Shown piece after piece: positions 34,001 to 47,500 of a DNA stretch of 64,000 nt. This DNA comes from Ciona savignyi. Its lineage: Eukaryota > Chordata > Ascidiacea > Phlebobranchia > Cionidae. The translations under genes and the position numbers were made by a program. The notes under the pieces were generated by a model. The model searched no databases and was not told the DNA's origin. It saw only the letters and a list, made by a program, of their open reading frames with translations. Position 1 is the stretch's first letter; the number at the start of each line of letters is the position of its first letter. The DNA is taken from NCBI GenBank assembly GCA_000149265.1, contig CH002585.1, forward strand, positions 1 through 64,000, written 5' to 3'.

Positions 34001-35274
34001 AGGTCCAGGTCATCGAATGGATGCAGGAAAACCATTCCTTCAATATCTTCCAATTCCTTCACTTTTTGAAAGAGCTCTGAAGATTCTCTTCTAATAACGT
34101 CGCAACCTTTCGACTGTAGACCCACGTTTCAAATATAAGGGTGGTGTGTACTACACGGGTGATTGAAGCATTAAATTAATAGGATTAGGACAATTAGGTT
34201 GAAAGCGAAAACCTGTGTGGGTGGACTCTCAATATGCAAATGTTATTTGTTTTACTTTTTGTTTAACTTCTTCGACGTCTGTGGTTTACTGCGTCGCTTT
34301 TCATCCGGAGTTTCAGTTATGAAATCTTTTGATTCCTTGGGCAGTGCACGTAGCACACATTGCCTGAACCAAGTGGAATGATGGGCTCTACCAAATTAAA
34401 AAAGCGTATATATCATACAACACACTGCAATAGCTTTGTTAACCCGAGGTGATCTGACGATTGTCCGCGTGTTAACCCTCTTGGTTTACCATTCACGGAA
34501 TAAACATGAATATTCTATCCTATCCTATTTCATTAGTAAAAAGAAACAGCCCGTTCATTTTAGCTCGGGGTGACGAGTCACTGGCCGTCATGACCAGTCA
34601 AAATTCGGTCGTACAAAGTCAGACCAGGCTTTCCGAGATATCAATCGACCGGGCGAGATTTCTAACCTACCCTGATGATCTGTTCCCTGCTCTTGGGCGC
34701 CGTTTGCGGCATTACGACGGTGCCTTTCACCCCGCGTTGATGACACGCGCACGCGAACGACTTTCCGTAGTTTCCCGCCGATAGCGTCACCAGACCTAGG
34801 ATAGGATATTCATCTTTATCCCCGTGAATGGGAAAACCAAGGCAGTGTGTTGTATATAATAGACACGTTCCTTCAATTTGGTAGAACTCACTAACCCTCT
34901 GGGTTTAGGCAATGTCTGTAAAGTGCCTTGCCCAAGGACACAACCGACTAGCATGCGACCAGTTTCGCATCTGCAACCTTTCAATTGAAAGGCGATGCAC
35001 TTAACCGCTAGACCATCGGGCCGGACAGACCTCGCTCGCATGACGTCACCGAAGCGGGCGCCTTCGCCATTTGGACGACCACCCCGCGACTTTTGAAAGA
35101 ACCGGTCGTCTGCATGTTCTCCAACTTCAAATGCACTTCGACGCCTTCCGGGCACTCTAGAAATCCGAGCTTTTCCACATTGCGCAGTAGCGGAGTGCGC
35201 ACGCAGTCTTTTGAGGCGCGCACGATGCCATAAGCTTCATCCAAAGACGCCGCGCTCACCAGACAACCAGCCAT
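31062..35274 (-). CDS. PLP-dependent threonine dehydratase / serine racemase-like enzyme
   Basis: Five exons: 35031-35274, 34671-34795, 33983-34113, about 32735-32859 (running into the N gap 32635-32734) and 31062-31399. Fold-type II PLP enzymes deaminate Ser/Thr or racemise Ser. The gene has ENMQTTGSFKSRG with the Schiff-base Lys, LSAGNYGKSF (substrate loop), VVMPQTAPKS, LHPFDD..IAG, the PLP-phosphate glycine loop VCCGGGGLVSG, SLEQGRAASLPG, VVEPSGAAAFAAL and VVTGGNAS, ending TTAAATTTT. Intron 1 (34796-35030) consists of a SINE-A copy plus its duplicated target site. Exon 4 needs a one-base correction at 32839-32840 to keep frame, so this allele may be broken or the base miscalled. Exons are clearly GC-richer than the region. 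Whether dehydratase or racemase cannot be told from sequence alone. Confidence 0.8.
31583..31672 (-). mobile_element. SINE-B copy in dehydratase intron
   Basis: GTTTTGAACCCAGGATC and the complementary A box (TTAACCATTCGGTCACACAA) on the minus strand. Confidence 0.55.
31825..32118 (-). mobile_element. SINE-A, full length
   Basis: From GGATATAATTGTTTATCCCC to CCGTTAGACCAGCCGGCCGG; all conserved blocks present, sense to the gene. Confidence 0.85.
32240..32357 (-). mobile_element. SINE-B copy
   Basis: GATCGAACCCATAATTAGCTC then ATGTATCGGTCGCGTTAACC and ATTCGGCCACACGG. Confidence 0.65.
32380..32600. repeat. Local duplication beside the assembly gap
   Basis: The block AGAGTATTAnATGTGTTACAC plus TACCCCTT occurs twice (about 32390 and 32562). 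This may be why the assembly broke at 32635. Confidence 0.5.
32898..33193 (+). mobile_element. SINE-A, full length
   Basis: One of the best preserved copies: TCCGGCCGGTTGGTCTAGCG at the head, ATATCCTATCCTATA tail. Antisense to the dehydratase gene. Confidence 0.9.
33228..33336 (-). mobile_element. SINE-B copy, degenerate
   Basis: TAATCCAAAGATGGGCTCGTC and TAATCATTCGGCCACAAA on the minus strand. Confidence 0.5.
33450..33955 (-). mobile_element. SINE-A pair: degenerate plus copy (33450-33655) and full minus copy (33659-33955)
   Basis: The minus copy begins with GGATAGGATATTCATGTTTA and ends at the CTAACCGACCGGAC head; well preserved. The plus copy keeps GCCGGTTAGCTCAATCGGTA and the ACAACACACTG block. 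Confidence 0.8.
34335..34530 (+). mobile_element. SINE-A 3' two-thirds
   Basis: TTCCTTGGGCAGTGCACGTA to ATATTCTATCCTATCCTAT, with an internal deletion in the GTAACCCGA block. Antisense in the dehydratase intron. Confidence 0.8.
34798..35025 (-). mobile_element. SINE-A inserted in a dehydratase coding exon, now an intron
   Basis: Flanked by the 7-bp direct repeat CAGACCT (34791-34797 and 35026-35032, plus-strand reading). The element is sense to the gene, carries an internal deletion of about 65 bp (AACCAAGG runs straight into CAGTGTGTTG) and keeps head and TATCC tail. The predicted intron 34796-35030 is 235 nt, starting GTCTGTCC and ending ATCCTATCCTAG. Joining the flanks at the AG|GT of each repeat copy regenerates an uninterrupted reading frame that aligns gap-free with the family (ERGLVTLSAGNYGKS). 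Confidence 0.9.
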
Positions 35275-35555
35275 TTGAAATCTATTCTAACTTAACGCAA
35301 AGTCTGAAACGTTAAATAGAATGTAGTAAAATTGCATTCGACCGAAAACAGGAACATAAAAACGCCACAAACACAGTGATAAAAGGACAGACTGCTTAAC
35401 TAACAAAGGATATTGCGAAATGACGACATATCACAGCTAACTGGATTAGACGTTTCAATGTCAACCGAAACTGAATAAATGCATGCAGTTTGGCGAGTAA
35501 TTCGACTACTACGTTCATCCGTTTTCGTCCGACAAAACGTTCGGCGAGTATTGCG
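35275..35555. other. Short spacer between SERAC1 stop and dehydratase start
   Basis: 281 bp, same strand for both genes. No AATAAA is seen on the minus strand here. A pyrimidine-rich TTTCAG (TCTATTTAACGTTTCAG, ending near 35311) lies upstream of the dehydratase ATG and could serve as a trans- or cis-splice acceptor. Confidence 0.45.
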
Positions 35556-38500
35556 TCACCAAGGCAGGACTTCCACGTTGCCCGGTGTCTTTTTGACAGG
35601 TTCTTCGTTTTCGCCCGATCGTTTCGGCGTCACGCACGATCGTATGAAGGCGACGGTTTGCTGGTAGATGGAGCTGTGTCGGCTTTGCGGCTTGCAGATG
35701 TTGAGGTGGTCCTTGTCCGCCAACACGAATTCACCGATGCCAGAATCTATTGATTGTAAGGTTTTGGTAAGTAGGGTCCGGTGCCCAATTTATCCCGGTG
35801 GGTGAATAGAATATTCAGGTTTATATTCGTGAATGGGAAAACCAAGGGGGTTAACACACGGGCAATCGTCAGATCACCTTGCGCCCATCATCGGGTTACC
35901 GTAGCTATTGCAGTGTGTTGTATATGATTTAGACAATCCTTAAATTTGGTAGAACCCATTAATCCGCTGGGTTCAGGCAATGTCCGTAAAGTGCCTTGCC
36001 CAAGGACAAAGCCGACGAGCTAGCGACCAGTTTCGTACCTGCAACCTTTCGATTGAAAAGGCGACTCACTAAACCGCCAGACTAACCGGCCGGGTGGGAT
36101 GTTGTATGGGCTCTATTTCGTCTAATTGCCTCGTGTACGCCGTAAGGTTGACTAAGGTACTGCAGTATATCGATTACTCCATTTTACCTCGATTCTTACA
36201 AAACCTTTTTGAATGAACACCCCTTCACATAAGTTAAAGGTTAATGGACACTATTTAGAAAAAGAGGAAAGGTTATCTGACGATTGCCCATGAGGTAACG
36301 CCCCTTGGTTTTCCCAATTACGCAGAGAACACGAATTTCGTAATCAATCTGCTGACCCACGAGGAAACTATAAACGAACCTGCCGACTCGGGTGGCACGA
36401 TATGCAGTCTGATACGCGGACCAAGCCCGATGTCGGTGGATTGCATTTCACCGAAGTTGATGACTTTGAGTAGCCCGGCGTCGACTAGTGAGTGTAGGTT
36501 GTCGTTAAGCTGCTTCAATTTCGGCGAATCTGGGGGGAACAGTGGGTTATATGTGGGGTTTAAAGCCCGGGATACTAGTGTGTACCCTTGAAAACTTGTA
36601 CCCCGGGATACAGCCGTGTGTACCCAGGTATCCACCCGTCGTGTTTATGTGTTTGACTGTAACAAATTTAAGCAAGTACAAATTAGGATTAAAGTTAGAG
36701 AAAAAAACTTGGAAAATGTAAAAGTGTCTTGGGGATTCGGCAACACACAACTACGTCTGCACTCAGCATTTTGCAGTGTGGTTTATAGGATAGGGAAATT
36801 TATCTTGATTCAGTTTACGGAATAGTTTCACTGGGTTTAAGCCACAATCTTTTCAAAGCAACGAAAAGGAAGCGTCGCATTATGAGGTAATCCAACCATA
36901 GAAGTAGTGTAATAGTTTATTTTTAGAAACGGTATTTTTCCAAATTTTATTTATTTTTATGTAGGTTTGAGGGTCACGTCTAAATATACCGAAACTTGAT
37001 AATTTGACGTGTTTTACCGACTGTCGTTTTGCCGTTTTTTTCCGAATTATTATTAAAGGTCCTGTTTTGTGTTTTCATGGTGGAAACAAAAAATAAACTA
37101 AACTAAAGTTAATAATTTAATGCGAAAAGTTAACATAGGGAAAGATAAGATATTCATGCTTATTTCTGCGCAATGGAAAACGTAAGAGCATTCCCACACG
37201 GGTAATCGTTAAATTATCTCGAAAATACGTAATGAAGCGTTATCACACGGGCAATTGTTATCCTGCGGCTACCGTCGGGTAATTAGAGCTATCGCAATTT
37301 ATATAACAACACGTTCCTTCAATTTTGGTCCAACTCATGAATCCAGTGTGTTCAGGCGATGTCTAAATTCTTTGGCTTAAAACACAATCGAATGGCGAGA
37401 GCCCAGTTTCGAAACTGCATCCTTTCGGTTGATAGGCGAAGGACTAACCCACTTAGCCATTTGGGATACACAAATACCCCACAACCGTATGGAAAACACC
37501 ATACGACAGATTAGTCTGGTGGTTTAGTGCAACGCCTACCAGCCGAAAGGTTGCAGTTTCGAAACCGCTCGCTAGCTAGTCGGTTGTGTCCTTGGGCAAG
37601 GCACTTAACGGACATTGCCTGAACCCAGCAGAATAATGGGTTTTACCAAATTGAAGGAACATGTGAATCATACACAACACACTGCAATAGCTCCGGTAAC
37701 CCAACGGGGGGCGCGAGGTGTGTCCATACGACCACTGTTCCTCAAGACAGGCAACCAGCCACACCACACATCAACTACGTACCATGGCTTAGTTCCATCA
37801 CTTCCACGGACGGGAACAAAAGACGACGGACTTTCCGTGAGTAATTAGCGAGCTGGGAGCCGAAATGAGGGGTGCTGTAGAATACCACGCCCCTGGGAAT
37901 AAAAAATAGTTTCTAGGAGACATGATTATTGTGCTCGTCAAAACAAAAATGTTGAATTTTGAATTTAATTATTTGTTTTCACCTAAAGGCAAATCAAGGT
38001 GAAATTTTATTTAGATTTTTTTTTTTTTTGCATTTAACATTTATTTTTTCCCTAAGAACTTCTTGGTATTAATATTTAATGTGATAACACACCGTTATAT
38101 AAAAGAAAACGCGTTTCACTTATGACGATTTAATTTAAAAAAATTCACACTATCCAGTAATTATCCTATTTAAACACACACTGCTGGTAACGCTAAATTA
38201 GGTTAAATATAAAACATAGGAGGGATGTCTGATTATTCAGAGCCATTTAATAGCGCTTGCATATCACGCCAAAATTTAAAAATGATCTATTACGCACAAT
38301 CCATGGTGGACAGGATAGGATATTCATGTTTATCCCCGTAAATGAAAAAACCAAGGGACTAGACTACCCGGTATACCATCATGATTACAGTGTAGTTAAG
38401 ATATAGCTTGAAAACAAAATTTAGTTCCGAAATCATTTACTTGGTTTTCTTGAGTATTTTCCCGTATTTGCTTGGGTTTGCCTTGGCGTCCATGAGCATG

Positions 38501-41500
38501 TGCTTGATGATGAGTCCACCCATAGAGTGGGCAACCCACACTATTGGCCTGTTGGAATGATAACAGAATAATTATGTTTTATCCCCGTGAATGGGAAAAC
38601 CAAGGGGGTTGACACACTGGCAATCGTCAGATTACCTCGCGCCCACCGCCGGGTTACCGGAGTTTGCATAATGTGAAGAGTTAACATAGAACGATATATT
38701 CATGTTTATCTCTGTGAATTAAAACAATATCGTAGTGGCAATCGTCAGATTAGCTCAAGACACTGCCGGGTTACCGAAGCTATTGTAATTCAGGCAATGT
38801 TTGTTATTTGTTTTGCTCAAGGACAAAACCGAATAGCTAATTAGCACTTTTAAATGCAACCCTTCATATAACAGTCGGTTTTCCGGAGCTATTGCAGTGT
38901 GTTGTGTATGATAGACTTGTTCCTTCAATTTAGTAGAACCCATTAATCCACTGGGTTCAGGTAATGTCCGTTAAGTGCATGGACTAAGGACAAAATTGAT
39001 TGAACCTAAAGCCTATTGATTGAATATTTGTCTGCACAACTCTTAAGTGTGGAAAGTGTTTTCAAAACTAAACATCTACCTGTCCCCTATACCGGCCGCC
39101 AATACTTTGTCCATAATGTGTCGGCTGCGGTAGGATATCGTGTGTCGCTCGGGCTCATGGGGACATCGGTTCATCCAGTCACTCAAGTTGGTGTCGTATT
39201 CGACGCACATCACTCGACAGCCAGGCAGGTCCCTGGGAAGCCACTCCTGGAATGGAACTACATATTACGAGTGATGCCTCGTTGCTAGATCGACTGCGTC
39301 GCCTTTTAGCTGAAGGGTTGCAGGTACGAAACTGGTCGCTAGCTAGTCGGTTGTGTCTTTGGGTAATGTCCGGTCCTTGGGCAGGTTACTTAGCGGACAT
39401 TGCCTGAAACCGATTAATGGAAATTGAAGGAATGTCTAAATCAGACAGAAAACAATGCAATAGCTCCGGTAACCATACAGTGGGCGCAAGGTGATCTGAC
39501 GATTGCACGTGTGTTAACCCCCTTAGTTTTCCCATTCACAGGGATAAACATAAATATTATAATTGACTAAATAGGAGAAAAACCACCCTTACAATTTGAC
39601 AGCTGCACAATAAAGCAAACTTTAATCCTGTCTCTTAAACTAAGCGTTAGCGTTTTTGTCTTTTTCTACATCTTTATCAGCACATTAAGATATAAATAAA
39701 CCTGCCATACCTCCGGCCAACAATCTGTCGCGTTCTCCGATCCGCTGGCGCCATCCTGCTGACGCCACGAGTAAAATGCTCCGCCCATTAATCCATGGAT
39801 GAAAACTATGTCGGCCTCTGGTTTTAACCTGGTATTTCATGGACAAGTTTCGTGTTCAGATATATTTATTGGTCGGAATAGGATTAGTTTTGATGCCAGT
39901 AAATGGGAAAACACAGTGAAATTTAACGTTGTAACCATCGGATTACAGCTGGCCCAGCGTTGGGTTAGTTGAGTTATTGAATCGTATTGTATACACACAC
40001 TTACCTACAACACTATATTCAACCCACCCACCGCTTAATGAATCACCTATGACCCCCCCTTCTTACTTTAGTTTATTTATTTTTTTACCCCTTCGTTACA
40101 ATAAAAAAGAATAGAACAATTATTTCAAGTTAACGAAACAGGATAAAACGACAAAATCACAGTAGTTAAAACACGTCAGTCAATAGACACATTAAAAATT
40201 AGGGAAAAAAATGATGTGGCCGTTAAACCTTACATTAATATTAATAAATAAATTTCAATTAATAAACCTACAACACGATATTTTTATCCCAATCTATTCA
40301 TTCAGAAGTCCTGTTTTGTTTTTTTTAAATGGAAAAAGGGGGATATTCATGTTTATTCTTGTGAATGAAAAACACAAGGGGTCCTTATAATAATAATACA
40401 GGTTAGTAGAGCTATTACAGTGTGTTTTTTATGATTCAGATGTTTCTTTAATTTAGTGGAACCCATTAACCCACTGGGTTTGCATAATAATTATTAAGTG
40501 CCTTGCACAAGGACACAACTGACTAGCGAGACACCAGTTTCGAACTTGCATCCCTCAGACTAAAAGGTGACTCACTTACTCACCAAGCTATTTGAAAAAC
40601 AAAGCCAGTTTCCCCATGTTATAACAACCCTTAAATTTTCCTATTCACGGAGATAAACATACATCCTGGTTAAATAGATTTGAGATGTAAAGAATTAGTA
40701 CAAGTTGTACTGACTTTGAACGGTGCTTTGGATACAAAACATAAACTCCGTCGCTAAATTTCTCTTTCATTGAATCTCGATCTAGGTTTGCCAGTCCCCT
40801 GGAGGCCTGGGATATAGAAGTCAATTATGAGTTCAGCATACTGCATGGAGATACTTGCAGAAGAAATAATTACAACCAGTAGCTTTATAGGATAGGATAG
40901 GGTATTCATGTTTATCCCAGTGAATGGAAAAACCAAGGGGGTTGCCGCATAGGCAATTGTCAGATCACCTCGCGCCCATCGTCGGGTTACCAGAGCAACT
41001 GCAGTTTGTTGCGTATAATAGATATGTTCCTTCAAATTAGCTCAACCCATTATTCCGCTGGGTTCAGGTAATGTCCGTTAATTGCAATGCACACAACCGA
41101 CTAGATAGTGACCAGTATCATACCTACAACCTTTCGGTTGAAACTGATCGGACTATGAACTGTAAAGGTAGAATAAATGATAAAAACAGGTAGCTTTTAT
41201 AAACTCTGGCCGATTAGATTGTTCGAAGCCTGAAGGATAGTCAGTCAAAAGTAGGTGAGGTGAACAGCAACTGGTAGCTTGTTCATTGTGCCATTGGGAA
41301 AGGCATTTTGTGAAAACCTTTTTTTTCCTATTCGGTGTTGCAACTTTTTCATAACGACTAATTCAGTGATCCTTACAACTGTTGGATCGGACAATAAATT
41401 ACCTGGGTCCTTAACGAGGCATGGCCGGACTTGGAAATCTCTGCAAGAAGGGTGATCCAGCCGGATTGGTGGATTTGGGGATGAAGACCCTCATGGAGAC

Positions 41501-44500
41501 AAATGTTACTCACTGTCCTGTGTTATGTGTGGGGAGGGGGGTAAAGTACACGCACCATCGTTACACCACTTATAATTTAGCTGTGACATATTAAATCTTC
41601 AATAACAGGCGACACACTGTCAATAACAGGCGATTCAGACATTCAGTATAAAAAAAACGGTGGGTTTGCGCATGTCTGTGATTAAAGCTACTGATATCAA
41701 AGTAGTTCCAAGGTTGATATTCTATGTAAAGGCAGTGGTATTTCTTATTATGATCTGTATTCAAATTAAACATTATATCCAACCTACTACCATAATATGT
41801 ATTTTATGATATGATTTTAATAAAAACCTGGCAAAACAAGTTTAAGATTTTGGTGTTGAAAATGTGTTGTTTGTGTTGCCAATGTGTTGACAGACAATGT
41901 CAACTGTTATGTAAAGTGTTAAGAAACAAGGTCAATTTTTAATAGCCATGCATGCTGTGGTAGGTCATAATAATATCTAATGTAATAATAATCGTTAAGT
42001 GATATGCCGTTCTGTTAAATAAGAAACTGACAGTACAATCAGGAATTACCACTCCAGAATGGAATCTAACCAAGATTTGAATTTCTATAGTTTTTAGAAA
42101 ACAATTTTTAGAAACAGTATTCTACTGTATAAAATTAAATTGTCTGTGCAAAAAATAACTTTATCGAAAATTGTGTTGTAAAAGTAAAAAACTGGTATTT
42201 TTTAGGTTAATTTATGTTTTTATTATATGGATATGTATCAAATTCACTGTAAATTCATCAATGAAATGAACAGTACCAAAGTTTGCTATAAAAAATGTCA
42301 AAATGACATTTATCCTATTTCTTGTCATCTTAAATTGTTATAAACTTCGTTTGAATCCTGTGTGTTTTTTTTCCAAAATAGACAAAAGAGTATGTTGTAT
42401 CAACACGACTTCTAAATCTAATCCTATGACTACTTTCCTAATTGACTGGTCCACATAGCCAAGTTTTTTTAGTTTAGTTTAGGTAAATGGAAGTGAAATT
42501 TGGGGGATTTAGCAGTTGACCGGATTTTGAGCTACAATAAATTCTTACAAATGGCCAGCAATAAAGAATAGTAGAATCTACATACCAGTAGCAATGTAGC
42601 TGATACTTAGGTATGCAACACAATTGTGTCTATTAACATTTTCAGATTAATTACTTAATTTTTTTTAAATGGTAGCAATGTAGCTAATTTATTGTAGGAG
42701 AGAAATATTAGTAACTCGCATAACTCAACAGAAATTTAAGGTCCCTTCAAAATTCTTACACTTGGATATTCAACACAAATTTTGTGTTCATTAACATTTT
42801 TAGATTTAAAATAGATTAATTTAATGTTTTACATAGCATTAAACTAATCCGTATTAAAATTCACCTGACAATGTTACGTTGTATTTTCGCGGAGTTTGGT
42901 CTTTCTAGTCGAATCCTCTGCAGCAATGGAAGAACTCCCAACTCCACCATTACTTTGCAGTGTTCCTCGAACTGAGAATATGAAACCGGACATTTATGTC
43001 TGGCCCACTACATAGGCTGATCATTCTTGATATGATAGGTTAGAATATTCATGTTTAATCCCCGTGAATGGGAAACCAAGGGGGTTAACACACAGGCAAT
43101 TGTCAGATTACTTTGCGCCCACCATCGGGTTACCGAAGCTATTGCAGTGCGTTGTGTATGATTTACACTTTCCCTCAATTTGGTAGAACTCATTAATTCA
43201 CTGGGTTCAGGCAATGGTAATGTCTGTTAAGTGCCTTGCCCAAGGAGTGCAAGGACACAACCGACTAGCTAGTGATCAGTTTAACAAGTCTTATTTTTAA
43301 AGAGAAATGTGTAACCATTTTATGTTTGATGGGACTTAATTTAAACAATACTTTAAAATTTGTGATACACATCCTTATGAAGGGTTCTGCCCTATAGTTG
43401 TACTGGAAATATACTGATTCCAAGCAAGGAACCAATTCATATTTTCATGCTACCATATTGGAATTTTATTGTTAACCATTCCCTACTAAAATGCAGTATA
43501 ATTTAAAAAAAGTTAGATCAATAACAAAACAGTTGATTATATATCATCAAAAACTGTCGTATTTTTAATAAGCGCTTTACCTTTGAGTGCTTAACTAAAG
43601 CTTGTAAACAGAAAGATTCAACTTTTTCCTGCGGAGTTATGTCTCTTGTGTAGTTTAACCCATTTCCACCAAAACACCACAGCCCACCCTGAGAAAGTAA
43701 GTTTTTTTAAACATGGAGGTTAAAGTTTGATTCCAAATCACTTTAACCACTACTCTGGGCGTGTTACTTCACATTTGGGTACAAGGTCAAATTTAAACAA
43801 TTTTTTTTAGGCTGTTGCCTTAGTCATTTAAGTTGCTGTAAATTACTTTAAGCTTTGCATTCTTACAAAAAAACATGTCCAACTATAAAACTCAGTTGGC
43901 TTTAAAAATTGTTTGAAGGTGTTAAATTATAATTTGCACATAGTTGTGCCATGAAAGGATGTCATTTGCATTCCAGACAGCCTTGGCTCATATCAAACAC
44001 CAATGAAAGGGAAAACTAAAAGGAGGGAAACTACACACTAAAATGAAGATTATGATATTAGTCAGTTTTAAACATGGGGTTTGGGTTCGTTCTTGGGTTA
44101 AGATTAGTGTTTATGGCGGGGTGAAAATTAGTTTCCGTAATTTTAGTAAGCAGTTTTCCACTTTCCCTTCATTTAGTGTTGCCCCAATTGAAACACATCC
44201 ATTACATCTGTAGATCTCTGGCACTCAAAACACCCCCCGATCATGTAAAACACAGCCGCACCCCTAACTTAACATCCATTATAATCAACACCCGGGCAAC
44301 ACTAAAAGGAAGAAAAGAGGGAAGGAGGGAAACTGCTCACTAAAATTACAGAAACTAATTTAAAAACTCCCTTGAACACTAATCTCAACCCCAGAACTAA
44401 CCCTAACTCCAACCCCGTGTTTAAAACGAACTCTAATGTTATCTTTAGTGTGAGGTTTTCTTCCTTTACCCCTTTCCCTCCTTTTTAGTTCAAAACCCAC

Positions 44501-47500
44501 CTTTTTAAGTTTCTGCTCATCAGACATAGTTAGAGCCCCAGAGGTGAAATATTGGATGCATTTTTCAACATCTTTCTGTGGGAGCTGATACAGAAGATCT
44601 CTCAGTTGGTCCTCTGTACACAATAAAAAGAAATTAAAAAGGACATAATATTAATACATTTAGTTTTAGTAAATTTTTGTCTTTTTTTGTCTGAATTTAG
44701 TCCATATTGGGATAGACAATAATTTTATCCGATTAATATATTTTGGTTTAGTAAAAACATATAGATTTTTAAGTGAATTTAGTCCATAATAGGATACAAA
44801 ATAATTTAATCTGGTTAATATATTTTGGTTCAGCAAAAACATCTTGATTTTCAAGTGAATTTATTACATAATGGGATGAAAAATAATTGGGTACTATATT
44901 TTGTTTCAGTAAAATTGTCACTGATTTCCAAGTAAATTTAGTTGAAAATGTTTTCCCATTAGCATTGGGATATATTTATATAAATATATTCATTTTTTTT
45001 AAATACTGTTAAAACTTTGTATTTTTTGTGTTTGCATTTTTTTCTTTATTAATCTTTAACAAATTTGTTTTTCACATAGCAATTATATGCTATAGGGCTA
45101 ATTTTGGTCATTTTAGGGATATTTTTAAGAAATACATCATTTAAACGATGACTAAATTTTGTTTGCATAAGTGTCATGTCTCCTCGTACCATTGCTACCA
45201 TATTTTACAGCACTGCTTTAGAATATCAGAATTCAATCTTGTCCGGCACTCATAAAAACGGAAACATTGTATCAAACATAAAACACACTACAACAGCTCT
45301 AACAACCAGACTGTGAGCACAAGGTCACCTCACGCTGCACAAGATTACTGTTGTTTTCTAATATACTGGGATTTTCGGTTATTTATAGCAGTGCTCCCCA
45401 ACCCCAGGCCAGCAGATCAGTTGGTACCAGGCCGCACCAGCCACATATTTAACTTCAATTTTTTCCGTTTTTATTTTTGTGTTACATTTTGGGTCAGTAA
45501 AAAGGTTATGGGTCACTTATGTCTTATTTAAAGAATATTTCTTTAGAATTTTACGCCTTTTTCAATTTTTTACATACAATTTTTCAAGGTTAATACATGG
45601 CCATTAAACTTAGAACATGTTGTCTATTTTAGCCCTGCTCACCAATAAATGAAAATCCAATCCCTAACAATCACAAAAAATATCAACAAAAGCAGACTTT
45701 CTAACCTGTATCAGATTCCTGGATTTTTTTCGGCAACTTTGGTGGCGGGAGGAAAAATCTCTCATCTACGTTATGAGTTCTTGCAAGTCCAACCAGTGTT
45801 GCGGCATCTAGTGACTGCGCAAGCGTGCGATACTCAGCATCTGTAACACATTTACTGCAGAAGGGTAATGCTAAGGAGAATTCCATGCATTTAATAAAAT
45901 GAACCAAAGAAAATGGCGACAATGTTAAATATATTGGTTGATATGCAACCCGTATTTACAAATGCACACACATGGGACATGGGTTAGGCAAGGTTTCGAA
46001 GAGTGCATAAGTAGGCCTTAAATAAACATGTTAGAAAATCATATTGCATGCATAATATGCATGTATAGCATATACCATAACTTCTGTTTGATTTAAATGT
46101 TTGATTTTCAGTTCAAATTCCAAATCATTCTGCAATTTATGTAAGGCACATCACATGTGTGGTTTATATTAATCAAGCATTTTGACACTTTGACGGCATT
46201 TTTACTTACCCCTACCCTTCACAGACTTTATGCCTAGATGCGTAAAACTAAATCATGTTCCACTGGGTTTTTAGTTGCCCACAAGACATTTAAAAGTCTA
46301 ATTATCAATGTGTCATTGCAGTCATGTTAGTTCAAAATATCATACGTTCATCACTCATGCTTTTAAAGAAGATTAGCACATATCAATTAGATTAAGCATG
46401 CAGGCATACGCTTCTGTTAGGTCACTCTGGACTGTGGTTAAGTGTCAACTACACACTTTCCTTCAAGATCAACCAACACTGCAAGACCTAAAACTCAAGC
46501 TTACGGTGGTATATTCAACTGTCCTGTTTTAACAATAAGTACGAGCTGCCAATCGATAAATACATGCCAAAAGTCAAGGCTTTAAAAATCTCACTTTAAA
46601 ACAGCAGGCAACTGACATATTGTCTCCAAACCTCCATTTAGTCAAGGCTTTAAAAATCTCACTTTAAAACAGCAGACAAATTCTCACAAATTGTCTCCCA
46701 AAACTCCAATTACTCTACTGTACCTATGTCAAAAGACTCCAAATCTGTTTCTTCGAACTGGTATCTTTTTCGCTTCGTTTTAACATTAGCGCCATCACTT
46801 TCTGCTCTACTCTGGTTTCTGTCCTCTTTATAAACAATATAATTAGCACATTTATAACTTGTGGTACCGGTAGTCTATCTGAGCACCCATCATACTGATT
46901 ATGTAAGATTTTCAAATTCTCTAAATTTGAAATTACCATATTCATTTACACAGAAATTAAACAAAATTCTTAATAAAATCATGGCCTACAGGCTGTATAT
47001 TTAATATAATACATTAGGGATATCATACACACTTTTATTTTATATTGAGTTACCCCTGGCACAGACTGCTAATACTGCACATAAGTTAGACCAGAACTAG
47101 ACACCCGCTTTTAAACTACGTAGTTCCTTGTAAATTAAAGAACAAAAAATGCTACCTATTACATTTCATACGATTAATTTTAACGTAAAATTAAAGATAT
47201 AACAATGTTAAAATTGATGCTTACCATTCCATTCTGTATAAGCTGCCATTTTTTCTACAGTGTTCAATCGGATTTGTTTGTTTCTTGAATAAGCCTCTCT
47301 CAGTACTGTCCATGGTGATATGTAGTCTTCGGCCAAGTCCACACTTTTACGATCCACCAACAGAATTAACCTGGCTGATTTGACAAAATATTTTAATGTT
47401 AAATTGCTTTTTATTGTCTGTTGAATTATTCTGGTGGGTTAGCTCGGTCAATGGAAAACGCAAGCTGTTTAACACACAGACAAACATCGGATCACTACGC

